DNA from: Candidatus Chisholmbacteria bacterium RIFCSPLOWO2_01_FULL_49_14
GTDB lineage: Bacteria > Patescibacteriota > Microgenomatia > UBA1400 > Chisholmbacteraceae
Direction of reading: 5' to 3'
Length of the DNA stretch: 32,490 nt
NCBI GenBank assembly: GCA_001816915.1
Contig: MHCL01000017.1
Coordinates: 1-32,490 of the forward strand
In this document: positions 1 through 8,642 of the stretch, one piece after another
Position numbering within the stretch: position 1 is the stretch's first letter
How the letters are laid out: every line of letters begins with the position of its first letter
Translations under genes and position numbers: made by a program
The notes under the pieces: generated by a model
Database searches by the model: none
Seen by the model: the letters and a program-made list of their open reading frames with translations, nothing else
Told to the model about the DNA's origin: nothing

Positions 1-89
1 AAGCCTCAAAAATCGGATTTCAGCCGGCAAATGAAGTCGTTGATGTATCCGGACAAACCGAATATCTCATTCAACTGGATTCACTTTAA
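1..89 (+). CDS. 3' end of a truncated CDS (…ASKIGFQPANEVVDVSGQTEYLIQLDSL*), probably a prepilin-like protein by context
   Basis: Open frame from base 3 to TAA at 87-89, immediately upstream of two prepilin-like genes. Confidence 0.5.
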   Translation, partial: ASKIGFQPANEVVDVSGQTEYLIQLDSL

Positions 90-93
90 GTAA

Positions 94-196
94 ATTAAAA
101 ATTTAAAATGAAAAGTTAAAAATTATAACTAAAAATGAAAAACTTTAAATTTTTAACTGCAATTTTTCACTCTAAACGTTCAGCTTTAAACTTTTG
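94..196. repeat. Degenerate A/T-rich heptamer array (aattaaa aatttaa aatgaaa agttaaa aattata ...) running into the next CDS start
   Basis: Period-7 alignment of successive units by eye. Confidence 0.5.
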
Positions 197-803
197 CCGG
201 AGGCAAACTGGCTTTACCCTCATTGAACTGCTCCTGGGCATGGGCATGTTCGTCGCTTTGGTTGCCGCCGTGATCGCGCTCCAATCGCTGCTCACGCAAG
301 GTGAAAACTTTAGCCTCAGCTCTTTCCTCACGGCCGAAAACGGCAACAGCGCCCTGCAGACCTTGACGTCGGAACTGCGCAATGCCCGCCAATCGGAAAA
401 CGGTTCATTCCCGATTGCCGAAGCCAGTGACCAGCAAATCATCTTCTACTCGAACGCCGACTCCGATGAGGATATCGAGCGCGTCCGCTACTTTCTGCAG
501 GGCAGTGAATTTAAAAAAGGCACGATCAATCCCACCGGTTTTCCGGCCCTCTATCCCGACGAAACAGAGGTCGTGAAGACCGTGGCGGAGTTTATCCAAA
601 ACGGCAGTAATCCGGTATTCTCCTATTACAACCAGGATTGGCCCGGGGACCAGGTCAACAATCCGCTTCCGACGCCCGCATCGCTCACCGATATTTCCTT
701 GGTCAAGATATCTGTTCGGGTGAACGAAGATCCGGCCAGAGAGGAAGGCGAATTCACGCTTGAGCCGTTTGTACAAATTAGAAGTCTGAAAACCAATCTA
801 TGA
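135..803 (+). CDS. Prepilin-type N-methylation domain protein (type IV pilus/T2SS minor pseudopilin-like)
   Basis: Class III signal motif TGFTLIELLLGMGMFVALVAAV followed by a hydrophobic helix. Confidence 0.85.
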   Translation: MKNFKFLTAIFHSKRSALNFCRRQTGFTLIELLLGMGMFVALVAAVIALQSLLTQGENFSLSSFLTAENGNSALQTLTSELRNARQSENGSFPIAEASDQQIIFYSNADSDEDIERVRYFLQGSEFKKGTINPTGFPALYPDETEVVKTVAEFIQNGSNPVFSYYNQDWPGDQVNNPLPTPASLTDISLVKISVRVNEDPAREEGEFTLEPFVQIRSLKTNL

Positions 804-2212
804 GAATATTAAAAATTTCTATTTGCCATCAGCCATTTGCCATAAGCCATCAGAACGGTTCCGTCCTCATTTCCCTCCTCATCACCGCCGCGACTTTTTC
901 CATCATCGTCTACTCACTCTTGGCAGTGATCGCCACCCAATTCGATTTCTCATTCCGCCAGGTCGCCCATGACCAGTCGTTAAACATCGCCGAAGCCGGC
1001 GTCAACTACTATCGCTGGCACCTCCTGCAGGCGCCCGCCGACTTCCAGGACGGAACGGGAACCTCCGGCCCCTATATTCACGACTACCGCGACCCGCAGG
1101 GAACGCTGATCGGCAAGTACAGCCTCGAGATCATTCCACCGGACCAGGGATCATCAGTCTTGACGATTAAATCAACCGGCTGGACCACCGACTTCCCGAC
1201 GGTCAAGCGGACCGTGGTCGTGAGGCTGGGCCAATCTTCTTATGCGTCCTACGCGTTCCTGAATAACGCCAGCCTCTGGTTCGGCACCGGCATTACGGTC
1301 AACGGCAAAATCCACGGCAACAACGGCATCCGTCAGGACGGCGTCAACGCCTCAACGGTTACCAGCGCCGTGTCAACCTATACCTGCGGCTCCGAGACCG
1401 GCTGCAACCCGCCGCAGACCAAACCGGCTGTCTGGGGTATCGGAGAAGATCAATCGCTTTGGGAATTTCCGGTCCCGGCCGTCGATTTCGACACGCTCTC
1501 ATTTGACTTTGTGCAAATGCGCAATCAGGCCCAAGCCAACGGGGTCTACTACGGCGTTTCCGGGGACTACGGCTACAATGTCGTGTTCAATGCCAACGCA
1601 ACGGTATCCATCTACCGGGTAACTTCGTCAAGCCGAGTGGACGGCTACGCCGTGGAAGACGGCTGCCAACTCCGCCGCCAGATCATCAACAACCAAACGC
1701 TTTTGGGAACCTATACCGTTTCCGAGACTCCGATCATCTTCCTCGAAGACCGGACCTGGGTGAGCGGTGTCGTCAACGGGAAAACCACGCTGGTCGCCGC
1801 GCGCTTCCCGACCGAAACCTACAGCACGGATATCTGGATCAACAACAATCTCACCTATCTTGCCAAAGACGGCAACCACTCGTTGGGGATCATCGCCCAG
1901 CACGATATCTACTACGCCCGCGACATCCCCGATAATTTTGAAATAGACGCGGCGCTCATGGCCCAGCAGGGGCACATCATCCGGCATGGATACCTCTCGT
2001 TTTGCGGATCCCACCCCAACGCCGTGCGCAACAGCCTGACGATTTACGGATCATTGATCTCAAACCTCAAATCCTACTGGAATTTCGGGACAACCCCAAG
2101 TTCCGGGTTCAGGACCCGCACCACAACCTTCGATCCGAATCTGGTCTACGAACCTCCGCCCTACTACCCGACTGTCGGCGGCTACGATTTCCTCTCCTGG
2201 AACGAAGAATAA
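800..2212 (+). CDS. PilX-like / pilus assembly-associated secreted protein
   Basis: N-terminal NGSVLISLLITAATFSIIVYSLLAVIA helix and AEAGVNYYRWHL; overlaps upstream prepilin gene by 4 nt. Confidence 0.65.
   Translation: MRILKISICHQPFAISHQNGSVLISLLITAATFSIIVYSLLAVIATQFDFSFRQVAHDQSLNIAEAGVNYYRWHLLQAPADFQDGTGTSGPYIHDYRDPQGTLIGKYSLEIIPPDQGSSVLTIKSTGWTTDFPTVKRTVVVRLGQSSYASYAFLNNASLWFGTGITVNGKIHGNNGIRQDGVNASTVTSAVSTYTCGSETGCNPPQTKPAVWGIGEDQSLWEFPVPAVDFDTLSFDFVQMRNQAQANGVYYGVSGDYGYNVVFNANATVSIYRVTSSSRVDGYAVEDGCQLRRQIINNQTLLGTYTVSETPIIFLEDRTWVSGVVNGKTTLVAARFPTETYSTDIWINNNLTYLAKDGNHSLGIIAQHDIYYARDIPDNFEIDAALMAQQGHIIRHGYLSFCGSHPNAVRNSLTIYGSLISNLKSYWNFGTTPSSGFRTRTTTFDPNLVYEPPPYYPTVGGYDFLSWNEE
825..852 (+). 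repeat. Heptamer array gccatca/gccattt/gccataa/gccatca inside the start of the 800-2212 CDS
   Basis: Four consecutive 7-nt units. Confidence 0.85.
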
Positions 2213-2216
2213 AAAT

Positions 2217-2244
2217 ATAGCTTATAGCTTATAGCTTTTAGCTT
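2217..2244. repeat. Heptamer array (atagctt)x3 + ttagctt
   Basis: Four consecutive 7-nt units. Confidence 0.9.
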
Positions 2245-2274
2245 TTGAGGCTTCTGGAAGAAACTTTTTTTCTT

Positions 2275-2302
2275 CCCTATACCCTAAACCCTTTACCCTG
2301 AT
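2275..2302. repeat. Heptamer array ccctata/ccctaaa/cccttta/ccctgat
   Basis: Four consecutive 7-nt units adjacent to the stop codon of the 2303-2965 CDS. Confidence 0.85.
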
Positions 2303-2965
2303 TTATTGTGGTGTACACACCGTTTCGGAGATGATATCAGGCAGGATATCGGGGCCGAGAAAGTCACAAACGAATGGTATTTTGTACGGCGGTTCTGCCT
2401 CGCCTCCCGTGCCGCCGGAGGGCGTCGGAGTCGGTGTGGGAACACCGGGAGCTGGCGTCGGGGTTGGCGTTGGGGTCGGTGACGGATGAAATACCGTTGG
2501 GATGGGGATTGGTGTCGGAGTGGGGGTCGGTGTCGAGCTGATAATTTCCTCAAGTGTCTGGACGAGTTCCTCAACCACATCCGGAATGGTCACATCCCCG
2601 ATCGGGATCAACACGGTGACTGACTTACCCTCTGAATCGGTAAGAGTCAGGAAATACCCGTCGATATGTTCATCATAAGCGCGGTAAGCTGAAAAATCCT
2701 GCCCCTCAAACCTGGAAAAAAACGCCGCGACCCGTTCCTCATCCCATTGCTGTTGAAAGACGCCCTCAGGAATCGTAACCGTCAATGTGCCCTGGCGGTT
2801 GAGGGTAAGGCTCGTGTCCCCGCGCTTGAGCGACACTTCCTGAACAAAAGGTGTTGTTTGCGCAGGAGAATGCCGGATGGAGATAAAAATCCAAATACCG
2901 ATGATCACCAGCCCTACGACCAGACCGATTCCCAAGAGCTTATAAATCCGCGCCGAATCCTCCAT
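2303..2965 (-). CDS. Membrane-anchored protein with extracytoplasmic TP-rich linker, unknown function
   Basis: N-terminal TM helix (LLGIGLVVGLVIIGIWIFISI), then (TP)n-rich low-complexity tail. Confidence 0.65.
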   Translation of the reverse strand: MEDSARIYKLLGIGLVVGLVIIGIWIFISIRHSPAQTTPFVQEVSLKRGDTSLTLNRQGTLTVTIPEGVFQQQWDEERVAAFFSRFEGQDFSAYRAYDEHIDGYFLTLTDSEGKSVTVLIPIGDVTIPDVVEELVQTLEEIISSTPTPTPTPIPIPTVFHPSPTPTPTPTPAPGVPTPTPTPSGGTGGEAEPPYKIPFVCDFLGPDILPDIISETVCTPQ

Positions 2966-3113
2966 ACCTCCATTTTACCCAGCTCACATCTTCTATGTCT
3001 ACCCACTGCAGGTCGGACTTGCAATAGGACGGATGTATCAAGACGAAACAAATCATTGACCCCTGGGTTAAAATATTGTCTAACCAGGAATTCTCGCAAT
3101 ACGGGAACATACT

Positions 3114-3476
3114 ATGCTGGGAAAAGAACAAGAAAGACCCACATTTCAAGATGTGATTCGTCTCATCATGGATTTTACTAAGATGATGCAAGACGAAGAA
3201 AGAGGTGCAGCTGAGCGCGAACGGTGGTTGAAAACGAATGTAAAAAACGACGAGCTTCGCGAAATACTTACAATCTCAGAGGAATCTCTAACAACGGAAC
3301 GAATCCTATTAAAACTAAAGGAAGTAGTTCCAACCATTATCGACCTGATGGATCCCAGCGAACTCGAACGATTTGATCAAGAGTTCAATGTTGCTCTGGA
3401 CCAGATAATTAGAGAGATAGACGCCCGACAATCAAGGCTCGACGAGATGGATGTAAATTTCGAACAAGGAACCTAG
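3114..3476 (+). CDS. Small helical orphan protein (possible divergent member of the 3.1-5.1 kb paralogue cluster)
   Basis: ORF with helical/charged composition; TTGACC-17-TCTAAC upstream (3052-3082 region). Confidence 0.55.
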   Translation: MLGKEQERPTFQDVIRLIMDFTKMMQDEERGAAERERWLKTNVKNDELREILTISEESLTTERILLKLKEVVPTIIDLMDPSELERFDQEFNVALDQIIREIDARQSRLDEMDVNFEQGT

Positions 3477-3649
3477 AATATGGCAGGTGAAGAGGCGTAA
3501 CGAACTTTGTGAGAAGAAGCCTGGGAGACGTGATACGCATCTTCGGAGAAAAACCACAATCGGGCTGATATATCAAACCAAAACAAAGGCTTGACCGCTA
3601 GAGTACAATACTATCTAATCGAGTAGTTTTCGAAAATAGAGAATCAAAT

Positions 3650-4045
3650 ATGGTGACAGATCGTACGGAATTTGAACTAAGATTGGCAGAAGTTGATGCG
3701 GGATTCGATAAAGTCTTAACACAGCTTGAAGCGATCGGTGGCGATGTAACTCCTGAAAACATCCAAACCAAGTCAGCTGCATACATCGAATTCCGACAGC
3801 AAAATCCTTCCCCAGAAGAGACTGATAACTGGCTAAATACTCATACGTCTGGTCAAATAGAACAGCGTCTCATACAGATAGCAGCTCTCCGGCATCAAGT
3901 TGAAATCAATATCGAACTTGCAAAAGAGAGAGGATTGGACGAGCTAGTAGGAGAACACGAACATCAATTAGGGTTTTTGGAGAACCTGAATACTCAAAGC
4001 AAGGCTTTAGGCAACTTCATGCGTTCGAGCGTTGAGCTCTTGTAG
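3650..4045 (+). CDS. Small orphan helical protein, paralogue of 4113-4607
   Basis: Shares GDVTPENIQTK...WLNTHTSGQIEQRLIQI..LR with GDVNPDNIVRK...WMDEHTSGAIERGLIFTTIYR; TTGACC-17-TCTAAT promoter-like upstream. Confidence 0.7.
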   Translation: MVTDRTEFELRLAEVDAGFDKVLTQLEAIGGDVTPENIQTKSAAYIEFRQQNPSPEETDNWLNTHTSGQIEQRLIQIAALRHQVEINIELAKERGLDELVGEHEHQLGFLENLNTQSKALGNFMRSSVELL

Positions 4046-4112
4046 GGCTGGACAGAAGAATATCAGCCTCGCCCGAACTCTAAAGCGTAAACGTTAAGCG
4101 GAGGTAAAAGAG

Positions 4113-4607
4113 ATGTCAACCAGCCAAGCCGAATTAGAACAATTCAAAACGCAACTTACCGGGATGCGTGAGGGATTCCTGCAGAAGATCCGAGACCAGA
4201 GAGAAACTGGAACCATGCTGGTTGGGGACGTCAATCCCGATAATATCGTCAGAAAAGCCGACGAATACGAACAGATGTGTGCGAGACCCAATGTAACCGA
4301 GGAGGAACTGAAGAGCTGGATGGACGAACATACCTCAGGTGCAATTGAAAGAGGTCTTATCTTCACAACGATCTACCGCAGAGGTACCGAACTCAGTCTT
4401 GGAAAAGTCAACGAAATACTTTCAGCTGATCTCCCTGATGAAAACTTGAGGAAGTATTTTTTAGACCTTCAGGACCTCTATCTTGGCAATCTGCCTAAAA
4501 TTGACCAAACAACAGACTACTTTCACACGATTGCATCTGGATTTACAGTCAGACGAGAGCAACTAGACGAAATCGAAGAAGTATTACAAAATCTAACGCT
4601 TGACTGA
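4113..4607 (+). CDS. Small orphan helical protein, paralogue of 3650-4045
   Basis: Strong SD (gcggaggtaaaagagATG); shared DEHTSGxIExxLI motif. Confidence 0.75.
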   Translation: MSTSQAELEQFKTQLTGMREGFLQKIRDQRETGTMLVGDVNPDNIVRKADEYEQMCARPNVTEEELKSWMDEHTSGAIERGLIFTTIYRRGTELSLGKVNEILSADLPDENLRKYFLDLQDLYLGNLPKIDQTTDYFHTIASGFTVRREQLDEIEEVLQNLTLD

Positions 4608-4673
4608 AAGCAAAAGGAGATAGAAGAAATGGGAATAGAATAACCAGAGCAAAGAGGACCATTCAAACGATTC

Positions 4674-5117
4674 TTGGACAGGTTTTTCGGACAACCAGAG
4701 AAACCAGCGGATCAAGAAAAAGTAGCCACTCAGAGGGCTGAAGTCATAGCGTTTTTTGAGACCACGCCTCTTGAGATCTTATACCAAAACATCATGAATT
4801 TTTCCGATATGCTGGCGCAGGGAGTAGATAAAGAGTTTCTGAAAGCATTTTTAGAGGAAATCGCACCAAGCAAGTTAGGCAAGAGCCTTGTATTGCTGGG
4901 TACTCTCAGGGAACTGGATCACCGCTCAACCGAAGATGCAAGTTGGGCGTTGTCGAGTTGGAAAGAGTTATCAGACTACATGGAACGACCGTTGACTCAA
5001 ACTGTTGATCTCTATGCTGGAGTACTTGCCCATAACGAACACGACTCTTTCGAGCATTTTATGTCAGAGTTCGACTCGACTAGAGAAACACTCGGACAAC
5101 AATCGCAAAGCGAATAA
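4674..5117 (+). CDS. Small orphan helical protein; true N-terminus uncertain (in-frame ATG at 4629 followed by TAA at 4641)
   Basis: ORF opens at TTG 4674; FSDMLAQGVDKEFLKAFLEEIAPSKLGKSLVLLGTLRE resembles the core of its neighbours. Confidence 0.6.
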   Translation: MDRFFGQPEKPADQEKVATQRAEVIAFFETTPLEILYQNIMNFSDMLAQGVDKEFLKAFLEEIAPSKLGKSLVLLGTLRELDHRSTEDASWALSSWKELSDYMERPLTQTVDLYAGVLAHNEHDSFEHFMSEFDSTRETLGQQSQSE

Positions 5118-5120
5118 TTC

Positions 5121-5330
5121 ATGGAACCACAACCTGGCCACCACGTAGAAAATCCGCAACCGGACCAGCAGACCGGGGCAAAACTTGAAAAACTCGGAAG
5201 CGATATAGAGGAAGGGACCGCAGAGATCGTTGGTGGTGTCGGCCAATTAGCACTCGGTTTAGCATCAATGTTCGCCCGCGTATTCGGAGTAAATCCGGAC
5301 AATTCACTAACACCGCCAAAAGAAACGTAA
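5121..5330 (+). CDS. Small protein with hydrophobic/glycine-rich helix
   Basis: ORF tightly following 4674-5117; GTAEIVGGVGQLALGLASMFARVFGV segment. Confidence 0.45.
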   Translation: MEPQPGHHVENPQPDQQTGAKLEKLGSDIEEGTAEIVGGVGQLALGLASMFARVFGVNPDNSLTPPKET

Positions 5331-5357
5331 GATGAGATCTAGAAGGAAGTGAACAAC

Positions 5358-5603
5358 ATGACCGAAGAAGGAACACCCGTACACCATCAACCAGATGTTG
5401 AACCGGAGCCGGAACAAGAGTCACTAAGAGAGTATTTCCGCTCGGAACTCGGAAGGACCATCAGAGGTTTCGGCCATGCCCTGGTCGGGTTACTTACTGC
5501 CCCCGGACGTGGTCCGGCAATCTCGGGAGACGCAACCGGGAGACCCTCTCAATCGCAGGAAACAACTCCTCAGGAACCCCCTCCCCCGCAAGACCCTCAA
5601 TAG
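5358..5603 (+). CDS. Small protein with hydrophobic helix and P/E/Q-rich termini
   Basis: SD agaaggaag upstream of ATG 5358 (ORF track opens at GTG 5349). Confidence 0.5.
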   Translation: MTEEGTPVHHQPDVEPEPEQESLREYFRSELGRTIRGFGHALVGLLTAPGRGPAISGDATGRPSQSQETTPQEPPPPQDPQ

Positions 5604-5615
5604 GCATCAACTACT

Positions 5616-6236
5616 ATGTCCTACACGGCCGAACAACTCCAGGCAGCTCATAAAGCTCGAGATGGTTCCCTTGCCTATCAACGAGTACTCGAAACGCAGT
5701 CTTTGGTCCAAGAACTTCGTCTGCTTCAAGCGGCATTGCTGCAACAACATCCGCCGGAGGAGGTGCGCGGTATTTGTGCAATAGGATCGCTGACGCTCCT
5801 CTTCGGATCTGAATTCGTTTCAATGACAGCAGGCGAACAATTCAGAGATCATGAAGCACGCTATAAATTTATCTTTCGATTTATCGAAGAACATCACGAC
5901 CAAGAGGGTTGGATGATCAAAATTCCATCCTCATCATCCGAATTCATCGAACTTATGGACACTCAAGCCGTAGCCGCACTCATTGAACTGCAAGGTCACG
6001 AAATCGGCATTATTCCAACCTGGAAATCGAATCCACAGAATGCAAAAGAGCCTCTGAGAAGATATATCGTCCTTGAAGCCGACCTTCCGGAAGTTGCCAA
6101 ACAGGTTGAAGAGGATGAGCTGGCCTCTCTCTATGCCGACGCTTTGATACTTGAACATCCGGATATGCAAGACAATTCCCTATTAGGAAAGCGTGCCGTT
6201 CTCGTCTTCACCCAAGAAATTCCGGCGATTGAATGA
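5616..6236 (+). CDS. Hypothetical protein
   Basis: 206-aa ORF with balanced composition, co-directional with cluster. Confidence 0.6.
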   Translation: MSYTAEQLQAAHKARDGSLAYQRVLETQSLVQELRLLQAALLQQHPPEEVRGICAIGSLTLLFGSEFVSMTAGEQFRDHEARYKFIFRFIEEHHDQEGWMIKIPSSSSEFIELMDTQAVAALIELQGHEIGIIPTWKSNPQNAKEPLRRYIVLEADLPEVAKQVEEDELASLYADALILEHPDMQDNSLLGKRAVLVFTQEIPAIE

Positions 6237-6355
6237 CAAACGAACCACGCGATCGCGTACCCTGCTCACATCTTTAATACATCTATAGATAACGTAATGA
6301 TACAAAGAAGATCATGAATCCTCTGCTTTACAGGGTGTGAGAAAATACTTGCAAG

Positions 6356-6883
6356 ATGAAAGCGGAAGTCGTGGGTTCCAATCTAGGTGATCTCGCCCGA
6401 GCCGCTTCGCAGCGGGATACTCCTTCCCATGTGATTGACGAACTCGTCAGCCACGAAGGCGACCACGAGATAAAGGACAATGAAGGGTTCGGCGTCTTCG
6501 GTCTTCTATTGGTAAGCGTAATACAGCAAGTGTATACCCTCTCCCAAAATCATATCGAAGTATTTGAACGCGAGATTGAGATCGTTGCCGGGGCATTCTA
6601 CCGGCCGATCGGTGACCGATCTCCCGAAGCGATGGTCTCTATAGCTTCTGGTCCGGGTTTTTCCGAAATGAGCGATCAGGACTGGAACGTGTACAACTCA
6701 GCCAAAGCGGACGAGGCTCGTTTAATGAGCCGGGAAGAAAAGAAAGATCCGGGCGATGGATCTACCGACGAAACAGATGAAAAGCAGGATTTCAGCCCCG
6801 GATCAACGGGAACAATCTTTCCCCAGCCAATGGAACAGACTGACTATCAGCAAGACTACTCATCCCTTCCCCTGGCGGCCTAA
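6356..6883 (+). CDS. Hypothetical protein with acidic/low-complexity C-terminus
   Basis: 175-aa ORF, co-directional with cluster. Confidence 0.5.
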   Translation: MKAEVVGSNLGDLARAASQRDTPSHVIDELVSHEGDHEIKDNEGFGVFGLLLVSVIQQVYTLSQNHIEVFEREIEIVAGAFYRPIGDRSPEAMVSIASGPGFSEMSDQDWNVYNSAKADEARLMSREEKKDPGDGSTDETDEKQDFSPGSTGTIFPQPMEQTDYQQDYSSLPLAA

Positions 6884-6889
6884 GATTGA

Positions 6890-6918
6890 CACAGGTTCTG
6901 ATCTCTGATATCATACGT
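6890..6918 (+). promoter_or_regulatory. Sigma70-like promoter for the AbrB/PIN operon
   Basis: Approximate coordinates; TTGACA-17 nt-TATCAT upstream of ATG 6943. Confidence 0.6.
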
Positions 6919-6942
6919 CTGACGTTTGATTCAGGAACAACC

Positions 6943-7194
6943 ATGTCCACCTACACAATTGACATCAGACCACGAAGACAGGCCACCCTCCCTAGACCGT
7001 TCTTGAAAAAGCTGGGAGCGGATGTTGGCGATGCGCTCCACGTTGAAGTCAGCGGTCAAAAAGCAATCGTCAAGGCGAAGAAACGCATCGCCCTCGATGC
7101 GTTTCGCGAGATTCAATCCGCGTTCTCCCGCTCCAAGATCTCAGAACCCACCCTCCGACGATCCGTTGAGAGCAAACGCACCCACACAAAGTAA
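6943..7194 (+). CDS. AbrB/SpoVT-like antitoxin
   Basis: MSTYTIDIRPRRQATLPRPFLKKLGADVGDALHVEVSGQKAIVKAKK matches the swapped-hairpin AbrB pattern; 3 nt before a PIN gene. Confidence 0.75.
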   Translation: MSTYTIDIRPRRQATLPRPFLKKLGADVGDALHVEVSGQKAIVKAKKRIALDAFREIQSAFSRSKISEPTLRRSVESKRTHTK

Positions 7195-7197
7195 TCC

Positions 7198-7623
7198 ATG
7201 GCAGCTCGCTCACGAATCTTCATCGACACAAACGTTTGGTTCTCTGCCTTCTATAGTTCTCCCTACGCTGAACGGATCATCAGGGCACACATAGAGGGAA
7301 AAATACAAGCTATTATTTCGAAGCAAGTTCTGGATGAACTCGTGCGAAATATCAGTGCCAAAATCCCTCATGCAGTGATCCCGCTAAAGAACCTCCTTGA
7401 AGCAACGCCCCCGCTGATTGTCGCCGATCCGCAGGGAGTACCCCAGAAACTGGGGCCCATGGTGCAAAGCAAGGACCAAAGTATCATGGCCTCAGCCGTT
7501 CGCTCTAAAGTGACGATCTTCGTGACCGGCAACACCAAGGATTTTGCTCAACAAAAACTCAAAGACGTCTACGGAATACTCGTCCTCACCCCGAAAGAGG
7601 CGGTCAAGCGTTTGAAGCTTTAG
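7198..7623 (+). CDS. PIN-domain toxin (VapC-like)
   Basis: FIDTNVWFSA, VLDELVRN, KDQSIMASA..VTIFVTGNTKDF PIN acidic residues. Confidence 0.85.
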   Translation: MAARSRIFIDTNVWFSAFYSSPYAERIIRAHIEGKIQAIISKQVLDELVRNISAKIPHAVIPLKNLLEATPPLIVADPQGVPQKLGPMVQSKDQSIMASAVRSKVTIFVTGNTKDFAQQKLKDVYGILVLTPKEAVKRLKL

Positions 7624-7780
7624 ATTCTTGCACTCCCCGAAGAACTCTGAAAAGCAAAGTCGAATAATCAGGTCGGTGCTCGTTTTTGGAAAAATTCGAA
7701 CGCATTTCGCCGCCTGCGGTGGCGAGGAGTCAGCCCAGCAAATCGTGGCTCGCCGCGCCGATGACAATTTCAAGTTTTTC

Positions 7781-7800
7781 CCTGCCTGTCGGCAGGCAGG
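7781..7800. repeat. Near-perfect palindrome CCTGCCTGTCGGCAGGCAGG (REP-like)
   Basis: 10+10 inverted repeat with one imperfect pair. Confidence 0.85.
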
Positions 7801-7846
7801 TTTGGCGGCAAATTCAAAAAATATGAACAGCATGCAATCATCAAAA

Positions 7847-8086
7847 TCAACTCTTGATACTTTTAACAAGCGCAATGATTGCAATGGTGCCCCATACAAC
7901 TTGTATGGCAAGAGCAGGCCACGCTTGTTGATAAAAAACATTTACTCCAACACCAAGAGCACCAAACAAATTCATGAATTGATAAATTCGACTATCGCCC
8001 TCAACTTTTTTATATGAAACAAGGAAATAAGCCAAAACAACTAAAAATGCTCCAATCCAACCCATAATTTGTGCAAATGTTTCCAT
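7847..8086 (-). CDS. Small two/three-TM membrane protein (CBU_0592-like)
   Basis: MGWIGAFLVVLAYFLVSYKKVEGDSRIYQFMNLFGALGVGVNVFYQQAWPALAIQVVWGTIAIIAL. Confidence 0.7.
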   Translation of the reverse strand: METFAQIMGWIGAFLVVLAYFLVSYKKVEGDSRIYQFMNLFGALGVGVNVFYQQAWPALAIQVVWGTIAIIALVKSIKS

Positions 8087-8090
8087 TTCT

Positions 8091-8522
8091 TTACAGCTTT
8101 TCTAATTTATGGACTTCGTTTAGTCCTTCTTCATCAAATTTTGTACTAAACCACACTTTTAAAATTTCTTTTGCGACCATATCACTAATAAATCGGAGGC
8201 TTAGGCAAAGAATATTAGCGTTGTCCCACTTTCGAGCTAGTTTAGCTGTTTCTGCATCCCAGCATAAAGCGGCTCTTGCTCTCCGAAAACGATTTGCAGC
8301 CATACAGACTCCTGTACCGCTCCAACAACAAGCAACACCGAACTCAAACTCTCCTTTGGCAACCCTTTCGCCAACTTCTTTACCTATATCTACCCATTTC
8401 CACTTTTTCTCTTCGCTGGCAAGATGGCCAATTTTTTCTACATCATGGCCAGCTTCTTGAAACCAATTGTTTATGAAATCAGTTAGAGGCGTACTTTCGT
8501 CACTTCCAAAAATTATTTTCAT
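8091..8522 (-). CDS. RpiB/LacA/LacB-family sugar-phosphate isomerase
   Basis: MKIIFGSDE...FGVACCWSGTGVCMAANRFRRARAALCWDAETAKLARKWDNANILCLSLRF. Confidence 0.8.
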   Translation of the reverse strand: MKIIFGSDESTPLTDFINNWFQEAGHDVEKIGHLASEEKKWKWVDIGKEVGERVAKGEFEFGVACCWSGTGVCMAANRFRRARAALCWDAETAKLARKWDNANILCLSLRFISDMVAKEILKVWFSTKFDEEGLNEVHKLEKL

Positions 8523-8642
8523 AATTTAAAATTTTCTTGCCCCAAAAATTAAAACGCAGTTCGGGCCGATATTTTTTCAGGTTCTTTGGCAGTTTTTGCC
8601 TCGCAAAGCGATGCGAACCGAAATCTCTTGCAAATTCCTTTC

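Noticed and set aside
2303-2965. TP-rich repeat region as a CRISPR or satellite
   Set aside because: It is a (Thr-Pro)n linker coded in frame in a membrane-anchored protein; no spacer structure.
7628-8017. 129-aa plus-strand ORF
   Set aside because: Crosses the palindrome and is antisense to the small membrane protein gene.
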